A stretch of DNA of 64,000 nucleotides, taken from the NCBI GenBank assembly GCA_034687125.1, contig JAQGBZ010000281.1:1-64000 (forward strand). The letters run 5' to 3'. The notes under the pieces are model-generated. The model was not told where the DNA came from. It ran no database searches and saw only the letters and a program-made list of their open reading frames with translations. The translations under genes and the position numbers were made by a program. This DNA is from Neelides folsomi (taxonomy: Eukaryota > Arthropoda > Collembola > Neelipleona > Neelidae). Positions 25,001 to 37,493 of this stretch are shown piece by piece (the stretch's first letter is position 1; the number at the start of each line of letters is the position of its first letter).

Positions 25001-26180
25001 TTAAAGTTGTTGCCATTGTTGGGCTGGGGCTCCATATTGTCCACTGGTTGAACCTCCGTCAGTCAAAATGGCAGTTCCTCCGGAATGACCTCCGGAATGA
25101 CCTCCTGTGAATGACCCGACAGTTTGGACCGATGAGGCTTGGACGATTGAGGATCCTCCGCTTGAACCTCCGTTGGACCATCCGTGGTCGTAAACAACTG
25201 GAGCTGAAGATTGGTGGCTTTCATGATATTTAACATCTCGGGTGACTCCGCCGGGAACAACTCGGACTTCTTCTCGTTGGGCTGGGATGATGTTTTGTCT
25301 CTGTTGGTGGTAGTTGTGAATGACCTGTTGGCGGACCTTGGTCAAATGAACATTGTGACGTTGGATCTCGTTTTGGTGGACGTTGTGTCGATTGATGGTC
25401 GTGAGATGGACATTGGTGTTGTGGATGTTGTGCTTATGGAGATGATCACGGAGAATAACCTTCTTGTGTTCGTGAGTTTCGTGAACCTGAAATTAAATAA
25501 TAATTAATCAACAATTAAATAATAATTAATAAAATTGTAAATTAAAGAACATGGCAACAATCGCATTATTTAGCTGAGGTTAGCCATATTGGTAACCATG
25601 ACAATATTATAGTTTTGGCAGTATTTAGTAAAAGAAGGAGGTAAAGTATTTGAGTAGGTAATTATTAATAAATATTATTATTATTACATAATTAATTATG
25701 AATTATTATTAAATAATTATTATTAATTGTGTGTTTTTTTACTCTTTGTTCATGTCTGTTGTGGTCGATGACCTGTTGTTGATGTTGATCTTGATTGAAA
25801 TGTTTCACAACATGTTGATGAGTTTCGATGATTTCAGGTGCAGATTCAATGACGGCTCCTTGGGTGTGTGAGATGGTTGGAGCGTGTTGGATAACGGAGC
25901 TAGAAGATTGAATTTGAACGATGCCGTGTCCAGAGGTGTATCCGCCATCGTGACCGCCCGAGTTTGAAACAATAACGCCGCTGGAGATTCCGCTGTCGCC
26001 GCCGCTCGAATATCCCGAATCTCCTCCTCCGAGATTACCGGGCAAGGGAGACTGAAAGAAACGATTTATTTAAATCTCTCGCATTTTACCAAAGTGTTTC
26101 AAGTTGGCAGAATATAGAGCTGTGTTGTTGCTTACGGCTGCAGCGAGTCCCACAAGAGCGATAACAATGAAAAGCTTCAT
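25001..26180 (-). CDS. Secreted His-rich protein 2 (HNVH/DHGWS family)
   Basis: Three coding exons, 26136-26180, 25743-26051 and 25001-25486, all joined in phase 0 at GT-AG introns (84 and 256 bp), give about 279 residues. Exon 1 encodes only a signal peptide (MKLFIVIALVGLAAA). Exon 2 is Gly/Ser-rich (SPLPGNLGGGDSGYSSGG and on) and then Gln/His-rich (VVKHFNQDQHQQQVIDHNRH). Exon 3 carries the family core with HNIH, HNVH and HNVHLTKV, then APVVYDHGWS and a Gly/Ser tail ending QWQQL. The 43-residue core matches that of the 20.1 kb gene at about 27 positions without a gap. This copy has an intron between the variable region and the core that the other lacks. Likely secreted or cuticular; metal binding is a guess from composition. 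An AATAAA lies at 24822-24827 on the minus strand. Confidence 0.88.
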
Positions 26181-26206
26181 GTTTCTTCTCGGTTACTTCA
26201 AAGAGC

Positions 26207-26540
26207 TAAAAAAATCAAAAATTAAAAAAGTGCGATTTTTAAAAGCTGCGATATTTAAAAATTGCAATATATAAATAATGCGATTTTAAGGAGGGAAAAT
26301 TTGGAGAGAATGTTTAATTTGAATTTGGATTCTATTGAATTGAATGATCGAATGGGAAAATTTTGAGATATGAAATTTTAAGTATTGGAAATTTTAATTG
26401 AAATTATTTTAATTATCTTAATTAAAATAGTTTTCTTTCAATTAAAATTAAAATTGTGAGTTTTTGCTCACTTGCTCTTCTTTGAGGAGTTTCTGGATGA
26501 TTGTGATTTTGTGAGGAATCGGCTCGGCTTATAAAGCAAC
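26207..26540 (-). promoter_or_regulatory. Promoter and non-coding first exon of His-rich gene 2
   Basis: Reading the minus strand, a TATA-like TTTATAAG lies at about 26528-26535. It is followed by a presumed non-coding exon of about 30 nt ending at 26472 (GCAA|GTGAGC donor) and an intron whose acceptor is TTTTTTTTAG|CTCTTTGAAG, just upstream of the ATG at 26180. The transcription start would then be near 26502. This is inferred from spacing and splice consensus only. Confidence 0.45.
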
Positions 26541-29500
26541 CGTGAACCTCCCACATCAACCATTGAGATTCATTGGGATTCACATGGGATTTGTGTGTTT
26601 GTAATTCGCATGTAATCGATAGGGACATTTGATAAATTGAATGGTGGGGAGGGAACGGGCAAATGACAACCCAAAGGGATTTTTAAACTTTTTAATGTCT
26701 CCTTTTTCATCATCATCCTTCCATTCTTCACCGTTTAACATACCAATATATGATACAATATATTTATATATGTATTTGTTACAGTTCATTAGCATACGAC
26801 CAATCACACATATTTACACTACAAGGACCATACATAAACCATACACCATTTACTGACATATAAAGGTCTGTACATCACACATCAATAATAAGGTGAATAT
26901 ACTATATAAGGTGAATATATATGATATTGGTATACTGAGAACGTCGTGAGGGGCCATTAATTCATCACTTAACATAGTTAGGTAGTTGAACCAAATTAAA
27001 AATCCATCTCATCCACATTTAAATCTTTAACTACCTTTGACCGTGCACTATTGGGATGCACAATCTCCCAATCCCCACACGTTCCCAAATGTGTCAAGAA
27101 CCAGTTTGGGTTCGAATCCTTTTAACTTCTTTTTCGCCCCAAACTCACTCTGTCACATTTTCCACATTCATTCCATTCATTAAGGAATGTAATTTTGTGT
27201 ATTAAACTCATGTCCAGTTTGTCATGTCAAGATCATCACACAAATCACACTCAATCAAATCATTTATTTATTCATCCAGGTGAAAATTCTCCACCCACCG
27301 TCAAATAATTAAACGAAGGTGAAAATGGGGAAATGGCGATAAGAATCAAACATAAAATAAATAAGAAATAAATACAATATATAAGTTAATTTATAACTAC
27401 ATTTATCTCTAATATTCTTCCATATATTGTATTGTTATTGTTTGTTATTATATTGTTAGCATTGTTTTGTATATACTTTTAAGTATGTAATGAAGTGTGA
27501 TGAAGCAAGCTAATTATGTAATGTACTCGAAATGCATTCTGCATAATTTGGAATACTGATGATGAAGACGAGGCCTTTTTTATCTTTCCCTTCTTTGGAC
27601 TTGAGAATGAATGTTGAGCTGGCTCTCGTTCAACTCAACGCGTAATTCAATTGCATTTTTCTCATTACCACTGCCAATTGATGGGGAATGGCGACCATTA
27701 AGAGATACCAAATGTTTCATTAAAGGTGGACATTCAAACCATTCGCAATTGATGAGTCTGAAATGAGTCTTCATTAACATTCTCATCCGTTTCCAATATT
27801 CCCATTCTGACCCATCAACTCTTCCTTTTCTTTTAATTAGATGGAATGAAGAAACAAAAAAGGATTTTTTAAATCAATCCAAACCATCGCGTAATTTAAC
27901 TGTAATAATAAATCGTAATTTTTAAGCTATAAAAGATTAAAAAATTTATAGCGCCTTTATTGTAGAGTTATATAATGCAGAGTTACTCCATATCCTTAAA
28001 TGTAATAAGAAAATGGACAATTTGGGAAAGGAAAGAAATTAAAGAGAAATTAATGAGTTACATAAATGATAAAGGATTTAAAGGAATGAATAATAAAAAT
28101 AAGAATAACTGAATGGATTTGGTTACTAATTGCGTAATTTGTAAGTGAAGATGAATGAGTTCAACTATTGAGTTTGATGGACTTTATCAAGATTTAGAGA
28201 GAAATCGTCATTAAAGTTAATGTTCTTGAACTATATTTAATGCCAAAAAGATGATGAAATCCATTTTTCTTTTTTTTAAACGAGTTCGCCCAATTCCAAT
28301 TGCCCAATCGACATCATAACTCAACTCCCTGCCCCACACAACTAACATTGACAAAGATTCACCATTTTTACATAACCCATCACATTGGATTGATGGCAGA
28401 GATAGATTTATAAAGATACAGCTAACATGGTTCTTATAAAATTTCGATATACCAAACTAACATTAAGTAAATAATATAAATATTATGGATATCCCATCGA
28501 TTAAAACTTGAATTCTTCACAAATGGGGACATTATCATAAAATTTATGATCCTTTCATTTAACACATTTTTACAACTAATTTAAATGCTTAATTATGTAA
28601 ACATAAAAATCAAAAGTTAGCTAATAAATATTCCAACCCAGTCCAATGACAAATATACGAACAACAGTTTAAATAACAATTAAAACAATTAACTTAACAA
28701 CTTTAACTAAAATTTAATTTTTCTTAAAGTCATTTTATTTTAATATTTAAAACATTATTATTATATATAAATATTTAAATTTAATTAAGTTAGTTGAGAA
28801 TCAGTTTCCGAATTGGTGATGAAAAAATGATTAAAAAAGGTCGGAAGGGATTTGAATGAATGAGAAGTTGAGGAAGGTTCTTTTAATTATCAACGGATTT
28901 CTTCAATTTGTTCTACTTCGACCCAAACAACCTTAAAGAACCTTAAAGAACTTAAGATCTCCCGCTGTGGATGGTTCGATCAGAAAAATATTTACATAGG
29001 ATAAAAATCACTTTAATTACGCTCCTTTTCATTAATTCAACCCCGCTAAGTATTCCTCTATGACGCCTATGAATTTACTCATTAGATCATTCACAAAAAC
29101 GCTTACAGTTACAATTTATGGAAAAAATGGTAATAGTCATTAGTTGGAATTAATTTGATGCTAGGTCATTACATCAAACATTACGCATTACACTACAAAT
29201 TTCAAATTTTTTCTCCATTACATTTTTATTTTCCATTTAATCGTTTTTAATTTACGCTTATTGTCATTACAGGTAATTATTAATTAATTACAGGCAAAAC
29301 AATGGAATTAAAAAAATGAAAAATTGAATTTAAACAAAAATACAGTAGCCGTTTTATTTTCAAGAATTCGTTCCCGAGATTGAGTAAAAAAAGAGATGTG
29401 GAAAATGTGTATTTTGTATCTCGTGAGATGTTCAGTCATTTAATTGGACACGAATGAAGGTGAATTAAATAATTGTTTTAATTATCTTAAGCTCTTTTCC

Positions 29501-32500
29501 ACGTTCAAGGAAAGGTGTTTGGGGCCGACAAAGAACTTTTCTCATCAGGTTTGAAAGAAGTCAAAGAAGTGTCAATGATTTCTTTGAACATCTCTTGTGT
29601 CTCTTTTGAACTCCTTTGGGTTGTTCTTCCATGAGAAAGTGAAAAGGTGGAGGACGATGGATAGATACGATTTTGAGGAATTTCTTCTTCTCACGCGACC
29701 AATCCCTCACGAAAGGAAATCCAATACAAACTCAACCCATCTAATCATCCAAACTCTTGATCCAAACTCTTGAGCTCTCTTACATTCAATACTGGCTGTT
29801 AAATCCTCATGTTACTTGATCTAAAATTCAATATTGAACAAGATCAACTCCTTGTGACTTATATTACATTCATTTTACCATCTCGCATTTTTACATCATA
29901 TCAAATATCTGGAAACTTTAAAGAACTATGGAAAATTTTAATGATAATTATTTTTTATAAATTTTTCATTAGCCAGCGGCCGTTTTAAGAATAAAATTTT
30001 TATTAATTATTAATTATAATTAATCTTTAAACAGGACATGATTTGAAAGTGACTAAATGAGCGGGAAAGTACTACAATAATAAGGAAATGTATTGATAGT
30101 GGTAAGAGGGGTTTGTAAATATAACAAAGGAGCGTGGGCCTTGGTGTTTTTTGTTGGGGTGAGGTCAGGCAGCGCGTGGTTTTGGATTGGCGAGTGTTTG
30201 ACGTGTGCCGAAGGGAAGGCGGAGGATTTTCCTCAGGTGTGCAAGACAGTTGGCGAGCGGCTGGAGACACCTGGCATTAAAACCACCTCCCTCAAAATAC
30301 GCCTACAACTCAACTCCCTTTTGCAAATTCATTCCTTGTCCAACTACGTTTCAATATTATCATTTTCACCCGCTCTTTTCGTTAATTTAATGACCCGCTC
30401 TTTATGCAATTAACTTTATATGACTATTTAAATGTATAAATGTAGTTTTTAATGTAGTTTAAATAATGCAATGTAGTTTAAATGTAGTTTGAACATTTAA
30501 TGTTGTTTATATAATGTTTAAATAATGCTTTTGTAATCTTATTCCATTTATTTATTCTCCTTTATGCACAATGAAGAAAAATCCCTCCAAATGAAAATTA
30601 GATTTATGCATTTTTTATTCAAGTTGTTTATATTCATTTGATTACATTAACAATAAGTTGAATTTAAGGTCGTCGCATATACTTTATATATATTAAATAT
30701 ATTTGCTACTTTTAATATCCACTCGAGTTGAATTTCATTGGCACACTCGAAGTTTTTCCAGGAAGCAGAAGCTTCTTTTATATTCATACAAAACTGGAAT
30801 ACTAACATTATTTATTATAGGTAGATAGATACAACATGTCTTATAGGCGTTTATCTTATAGGCTTTCATTTAGGACTTCTTTCTCCAATATAAATCTCTT
30901 TGTTTAACGTTACAACTGCGACGCTTTAAAATTTACTTTAATTATGGTCATAACTTTAACAATCTTTAACTTATAGTACTTTAACTTACTTTAACTTAAC
31001 TTTAACTTTATTAGTAGTTTAATAGGACACAAATGCTTAACTAATCTTAATTGCTAACTTAAAGTTAAAACACAATACACAAAACAATATAAATTTTTCT
31101 GTTAAAGGGTTAAAACTTTGATTCTAAATGCTACAATTATGGTTAATAATTGAAGTTAACGTAACTTAAAGTTAATCTACTTTACATTTACCCCTTTAAT
31201 CTCAACAAGGAACAATTTTCATTTTATAACTTTATAATATTTAACAACAGTAGAATTATAACAATTTGACGAAGCTTATTTTAATGGAATCGTTTAACCC
31301 CCAAAATTTTCAAGGAACCAAAAACATAAAGAACAAAAGCAAAACACTACAAAGAATAACAAAGCTTGAAAATGAAATAAAACAAAGATTATAAAAGTTC
31401 TCTGGTAAAAATTTTGAATTAGGGTTTAAGTTCGAATGAAATTAACATTTATCTAAAAGCTATTTAAACCTAAATCTTGTTTAAAATTCTACAACCAATT
31501 AATATATTTAAGGTAAATGATCATCACAAGAGATCGCGCACTTATCATCATAAGCAAATAATAAACAATTAATAAGGTATGATTAGGAAGCTTAAGATGT
31601 AAAATATTTGTATATAAAATTCTGTACATTTCCAAAAAGGAATAAATGTCTATTTTTTGTCTCAGGTCATACAATTTCTCATTTGCTACTCGTTGGGAAG
31701 AAAAATAGAAAAAAATGTGTATTTGGGAAAACACAATCAACGGAATTCATTTGAGCCAGTAAGCGTAATTTCTTTCCTTTGTAAATAACATTGTAAAGTT
31801 GTTCTACTGTTAAATAACTTTTAAAAATAACCATTAACCAATTAAATCAAACCATAACTATCTTTAACCCATCTTAACTTTCCATAACTATTTTTAATAA
31901 ACTATTTTTTTATTTTTTAAGTTAAATAAAAAATTATGTTAGGCTTAATTATATTTTTGGTTTATAATGTATTTATATTTATTAAATATGTTAAACTGAT
32001 TTGCATGGTGGAAACTTGAAACCTTTTTTAAAAGTATCAAAACTAACTATTATAATTAATAAATAGTTATATAAGCGTATTTAAATATCAAAACTGTTTT
32101 AACTGGCACTGTTTTAACATGGTTGAGAACATAAATGCATTTTGAGTTTAAGTTTAATTATTTAAGTTTAGTTCATATAAATGAAATATTTTCTGTTTAA
32201 ATTCATTTCGGATGAGTTTTGAACAACAAATGGATTTCTGAACTAATGAACATTCTTAATAAGAATTTCTTATTATGATATAAGACATATAAATTATATC
32301 TATTTGTATTTAGTTAACTAACATTAAGTAAAAGTTTAGTAATATAAAATTGATGAGTATTTTGAGCATTTTATGGAACATTGGGAAAATGAACATTTGA
32401 ATAATATCATTATTTTAAATAGTAAATTCGTGTTGATGAGAGGTTGAGCATTTGGAGTTTTTTCCTAACTTAATGAACTTTAACTAACTTTAGCTACCTT

Positions 32501-32690
32501 TAGCTAACTAACTTTAAAAAAGTAGTTTTAACTAAAAATTAGTCTTAACTATTGTTAACTAACTTTAAATGCAAGTGAATGAACGGAAAAGTTTGAACAT
32601 TTTGTTTACATGTATGTGAGTTGATGTTGAGTTTGAGCTGAGTTTGAAGCGTAGATTTGAACTGCGTGAAGATTTGACTCTGAATTGATC
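26541..32690. other. Non-coding stretch downstream of the atonal-like gene
   Basis: About six kilobases with no recognisable exon. The 30110-30320 segment is clearly less AT-rich and is listed separately. Elsewhere there are AT-rich runs, for example many TTTAACTT/AACTTTAA words near 30950-31200 and 32460-32570. A gene-free flank is usual around proneural bHLH genes. Confidence 0.55.
30110..30320. promoter_or_regulatory. GC-elevated block with two CAGGTG E-boxes
   Basis: An island of higher GC in AT-rich DNA, about 2.4 kb beyond the 3' end of the atonal-like gene. It holds CAGGTGT at 30234 on the plus strand and its inverse, ACACCTG, ending at 30273, 34 bp apart. CAGGTG is a binding core of atonal-class bHLH dimers. 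Frames through it do not look like protein. A candidate enhancer only. Confidence 0.25.
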
Positions 32691-33565
32691 TCATACGAGG
32701 ATGTCGTAAAGGGCATTGATGTATGACTGGGCCATTTGGAGCGTCTCGTACTTTGAAAGCTGTTGGTCTTTTCCAATTGAAGGTAAAACTGACCGAAGTC
32801 GGTCAAAGGCCGTGTTTAAATTCTGCATTCGCCTTCGTTCCCGAGCGTTCGCGGCAAGACGTCGTTTCTTCATCACACCCGGGGGATTCTGAAATTAAAA
32901 ACAAAAAAATAAGTTTCACATTAATTTCCCAAAAGTAATTTTCCCAAAAAATTGACCATTAAAAATTTAAAGTCAATCAAATGAAAAAAAGTTTATTAAA
33001 ATAATGAAAAAAGTAAAATCAAGTTATCAGTTCCATTTACGCTCTTTGAATTAATTGAAATTAATTGAGATTATAATTTGTGTTTTTAATTTACCTCTTT
33101 AGAATTTCTCTTTTCTGATTTCACTCCCGCCTTTCTTTTCCTTCCCTTCTTGACCTCCGGGGCAAAGTGGGTCGAAATTTCGTTGGAACAAATTTCGTCT
33201 TCGGAGTGTTCGGAGGAAAGTCTTTCTGAGGGACATTCCCCAATGACCGTTTCCGCATTGGAGGGAGAAGAAGTGAAGGAGGAAGAATCCACATCGTATC
33301 GGTCAAATCTCATAAAAGATTTGTTCTCTTCCCAATCCCACTCCGTCTTAATGTGAGGGAGAACTGAAGGTAAAATCAACGTCCCCATCCTGCAACTTCT
33401 TCGGAGGAACTGAACCGGCCGTGGAGAAAACTCACCTTCAAGTACCTCTGTCTTCATAATGCTTTTAGTATAAGGAGTACTATAGGAATCCTTGTTATGC
33501 TTCCTTGTGTTAAGACTCCTATTAAGACTCCTTATGTTGAGCCTGGAGTGGAAGTCCAGAAGCAT
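32691..33565 (-). CDS. ato: Atonal-type bHLH transcription factor
   Basis: Proneural transcription factor that binds E-boxes as a dimer with a Daughterless/E-protein. Two coding exons: 33095-33565 and 32691-32888, joined in phase 0 (AAAGAG|GTAAAT donor, TTTCAG|AATCCC acceptor). The C-terminal exon holds the bHLH: basic region [17 protein letters not shown], helix 1 [16 protein letters not shown], and loop/helix 2 [20 protein letters not shown]. The protein ends four residues later, as in Drosophila Atonal, whose bHLH is also at the extreme C-terminus. The N-terminal exon has an acidic/Ser-rich part and [15 protein letters not shown], a likely nuclear signal. The frame has an in-frame stop upstream, so the start is one of the ATGs at 33565 (222 residues), 33457 or 33388; I give the longest. 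An intron just before the bHLH differs from intronless Drosophila ato. Assignment to atonal rather than a close relative (amos, cato, ATOH7) is likely, not certain. Confidence 0.85.
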
Positions 33566-33643
33566 ATGTATAGGGTGGATATGAGATAAGTGCACAGGTA
33601 ATCTCCACAGGTAGGGATAAGAAATGCCCTCAAGGCGCCGCAA

Positions 33644-33690
33644 CCTTCCGTCCGCTCCTTTTTAATGCCCCAAGTCCTCAGACCCAATTA
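33644..33690 (-). promoter_or_regulatory. Possible core promoter of the atonal-like gene
   Basis: A TATA-like CATTAAAAAGG lies on the minus strand at about 33658-33668, followed by a GC-rich stretch (GCGGACGGAAGGTTGCGGCG). If it is used, transcription would begin near 33635-33640, upstream of all three candidate start codons. Weak evidence. Confidence 0.25.
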
Positions 33691-33775
33691 CAACTTCCAC
33701 GCACCAGAAAAAAAAGAACAAGACCCATTCAATGAATTCACAAAATCGAGATTCAACTTGGAAAATTTTCAATTT

Positions 33776-33868
33776 TAAAAAATTTCAATTCTAGAAAATT
33801 TCAATTCTAAAAATCTTTATTTTTTCAAAATCTTTATTTTTTCAAAATCTTCATTTTTTCAAAATTTG
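33776..33868. repeat. AT-rich tandem repeats upstream of ato
   Basis: Two adjoining degenerate arrays: AAAATTTCAATTCT (three copies) and then AAAATCTTTATTTTTTC (three copies, 17 bp). Confidence 0.85.
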
Positions 33869-35743
33869 TATATTGAAAATTCATAAAGACCGATATCTGT
33901 AATTCTAAAAAATTTCTTGCATAAATTTTTCAAAAATCATTTTCCATTATAATAAACTGTATATAAAGTTGAATGTAATTTTTATATTTATATTAAATAT
34001 CTTGTAAATTAAGAATTTAAGTAGATTTGTAGGATAGAGAGAATGTTTAATCTTTTCAGCTCCCGAATTCATATTAAAATGTTTAATGGAAGTGAAGGGT
34101 TGAAGTTTGGGCGTGGAGGTTTAAAATGGAAAGAGGAAGAAGTTGGAAAGAAGTTGAAGATTCCGAGTGTATGTGAAGGGATTGGGATTTGAAGTATTAA
34201 AAGTGGGAATTAGTTGGATCGGTTGGTCCGATAAGAGATGAAAGGGAAAGGGAGGATCTTGGGGAGATATCTCTGTAATTGGGATTGTCGGATACCCCGA
34301 GGTTCCTTTTACCTAACAATTCTCCTCATTACACCCAAACAACATCCTTTTATCTTCAGTTTCTTCAGACTCCATTCGATCGGAATGGCGGAAGAAAGAA
34401 GGAGAAAAACCAACAGACTTTTCCTAATTCCTCTAATCACACGACACGCGGCTAGAGATGACCCAACAACACCTTCACTCCTACCTGAATTTACCCCTTA
34501 AGGGAACATTTCTGACCCTGCACACCTCAAGTCACGTGATCAATCTCACCTGACCTAAATTCACCCAATATAACTAAAAATGTTATTTTTTTAATTATGG
34601 TTAAATTGGTTAAATATCATTAAATTGGTAAAATCGTTAAAATGTTAAATATGGTTAACTGTTGTTAATGAGTCGAATGTTTTGATATTTTTGAAAAATG
34701 AAGAATTGGAGAAGGTGTGAGAATTTTGTCATTGAGTAATGTTGCAGGTGAGTGTTCGCACACGAGGGCTCCTTTTGGGTTATTTTGGGTTATTTAGGGG
34801 GTAAATGAGTTCCATTGGGTTGAATCGGATTTTGGAAAAGAATAGATTTGGACCGCCGCCCTCCCGAGTTATTAAGAAACCATTGGTTGGAATTGACTCC
34901 ACTAATAACTTTGCTTTCTTCAAACTTCCTCAAAGGTCCCGGTTCCCTTTATTCTTCACTAATTCAATAAACCACACGAAATCACCTTCCGCCGCACTTA
35001 CACAAAAATCCAATACATTTACACCGTTTGAGCCTTTCAGCCGTGAAAACTCAAATTGGAACAATTTTACCAATTTTAAAACATTCTTTCCAATTTCAAA
35101 CTCACCTGTACAAAACTCAACTCACCTGCACAAATTATTAATTACCTTTACGAAACTAAGCTTAAAGCACTAAAGAAGCACAAAAGCCTTAAATAACTTT
35201 TCATAACATTGTGTAACATTCCCCTTACCTAAAAATCATCTCCTTAAACAATATCACCTTTAAGTTAAATTTAAATAAATATTTAAGTTCATTCAAACCG
35301 CATGTTATTGTTGAATCCATCTGGTTTTGTGTCTTTTAATAATAAGCAGGTAGAAAGAAAAACGTCTAGTTTTCGAATATGAAAAATGTACCAAAATCCA
35401 GATGTGACCATTAAAGGTCTTCTGTGTCTTTTGGGTCTTTCGATCCTTCCACCCATTCCCAGAAATGGCAATGAGGTTGCGGCAAAGAAAAATGGAAAAA
35501 ACTCAACGTTGACACGCGAGTCTTTTCCCATACCCAAAATACAAACCAAATAACACATGCAGGTGGAAGTCTATTATGAGGGTTTCTTATAACTACAAAT
35601 TTTAACTACGACTTTAATGGTAATGGTTAATGGTTGGTTTAAAACACTGTCTTGAAAATCCTTATAAGGAGTATAGGAACACATTCATATACGAGTACCT
35701 GTATAAAATATAAGAATATAGATATATAAGAATAAGAATGTAC

Positions 35744-35980
35744 CTGTACTTGTAATAAGGGTCGGGTCTTCCCAGGTGACGTCACATCCGATATCCGGTC
35801 TTGGTCCTTTCTTTTTCTTGTAGGAGTGGTGGGAACGATGTTAATGATAGGAACCATAGGTGAAAAAAGGGACTTCAAGACTCCCTTCCAAATCCCCTTC
35901 CGCTTACAAGTTCTTGCCTTCATGAATGAAAGTTTTTTACTTCCACCGTGAGTTTCAGTTAATACAAAAGTCATTTTCAT
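35744..35980 (-). CDS. Probable 5' coding exon of an unknown gene
   Basis: An ATG-started open stretch of 79 codons reading MKMTFVLTETHGGSKKLSFM, then KGIWKGVLKSLFSPMVPI, then PTTPTRKRKDQDR, ending at a consensus donor (TACAAGTACAG|GTACAT) in phase 0. Composition is protein-like and basic, with a possible nuclear signal TRKRK. No partner exon was recognised in the 2 kb before the atonal-like gene, on the same strand. Splicing into that gene cannot be excluded but is not supported. The SLFSPM word loosely recalls the IFSPV motif in CTDSPL2-type N-termini; that is too weak to name it. Confidence 0.4.
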
Positions 35981-37370
35981 TCATTGAACAAAAGTGGGAA
36001 AGATCACAATGGAATTAACAAACGAATAAATTAATCATCTACAGGTGTGCACAATACCACAAAGATAATTATTGTACAGATTATAGTACTTTAGTTATAA
36101 ATTATTAGTTATGACTTATAAAACATTATTAGAAAATAATTGTAATTGCATTTATATTTAATTAAATAATCAAATTTGCTTGAAAAAAACTTGTAAAATA
36201 ATTATTAGTTCTAATTTGATAATTTTACTAATAAAGTTTAAATGGACAAATTGTGAATTTATTGTAGAAATTACAATTACATTACAATTGTACGTAGTTT
36301 GTAATTTCATATTATTTATTGTACTTTTATTGTTCTTTTCTTCCTTTTCCCATTGCGTGTTTGGTTAAAAAAGTCATAATTTCCGAAATTTAATGAATGT
36401 CCAAGTTGTTGTTGACTTGTGTGGTTTAACTTTTGGTCATTTTTTTCATTTCCGCCTTGGTATTTTGAAGAAAAGAAGTAGGCGGAGGAAGTTGAATTTC
36501 TCCACTTCCTCCGACCTTGCGCTCTTTTCTTCTTAAATCCAAACCCGCACCTTTTCAGTCCCTTCAAGTCCTATGATTGAGAAACAATGAAAACTCATTT
36601 GACCCGCAGTTTCACAATTGTCTGACAGACAGGGGAGAATAAATGCTAAATACTAAATGCCAACTATGTATATGCCAAATGAGCCTTCTTCAACATTTCC
36701 AAGAAAAAAACCCCCACAATCAACAAGCAGATGGCAAATGGAAAGGATTAATTCAACCATTAGCAAAACTTTTTCAATTTCCCTTCATTGACCTCTTTCA
36801 CAAGGAACAAAATTACGCCATCATTTATAAAATGCGCAGTGATGAAATAATTAATACAAAAAATATGAAACTTAAAAATACACACTTTTGAAAAATATAC
36901 CTGAAAATATACACTTTTGACTAAAGGATGAAAATGATGAAAATGATGATTAAGGTTGGGCGGGAATTTATAGTTTCGGAACGGTGTGGATTTGGGGAAA
37001 TATGTTGAGTAAATATCCCAAATACGACATGGATTGTAATTTGGTAAATGATGATTTATTTTTGTGTAAGGCTAAAGGGGTAGATGAGAGTGAGATTGTA
37101 ATGAGCGGTTTACCTCAATTTCCACAAAAGAACACAATGGGTGATGATTGGGAGGGAGAAAAAGGTATAGGGTTTCCTATTTATTCCTTTCCTAATTGTC
37201 AGTGTGCCAGAGAGTCATGTATTTCCCTCTCGTTACTCTTTTCGACTTTGGAACTTCAACATTTGGTCTATTTAGTAAAAGATATGATTCATATGGAAGT
37301 CAAAGGGAGTGTATCATATGGAAGTGTATTAACACTATTGGAGTATAATAGGAAGTGAATGATATGGGAG

Positions 37371-37424
37371 TGTATGGATTTGTATAGAGTTGTATAGTGT
37401 TGTATGGATTTGTATGGATTTGTA
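37371..37424. repeat. 10-bp tandem repeat TGTATGGATT
   Basis: Five or six degenerate copies of TGTATGGATT. Confidence 0.8.
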
Positions 37425-37493
37425 TGAAAACAAGGTATTTTGTCATTGAGGTGTTTGGTGTAGTTTTGTGATTAAGGAAGAGGGTGAAAATCA

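Noticed and set aside
27108-27119. GGGTTCGAATCC, a perfect tRNA T-arm / B-box word
   Set aside because: No A-box, acceptor stem or anticodon arm could be formed in the preceding 60-80 bases, so it is taken as chance.
30093-30413. 106-residue plus-strand frame over the GC-elevated block
   Set aside because: The product looks unlike a protein and several frames are open at once; the block is better read as non-coding.
33388-33436. Possible 46-bp intron inside the atonal N-terminal exon (GTGAGT to TTGCAG)
   Set aside because: Splicing it would shift the frame and hit a stop at once; the unspliced frame is open into the bHLH exon.
34805-35173. 122-residue plus-strand frame
   Set aside because: Asn/Thr/Phe-rich composition typical of translated AT-rich DNA; no family or splice support.
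36984-37358. 124-residue plus-strand frame
   Set aside because: Has fairly balanced composition in its first part but no recognised motif and no clear gene context; one frame of this length is not surprising in 64 kb.
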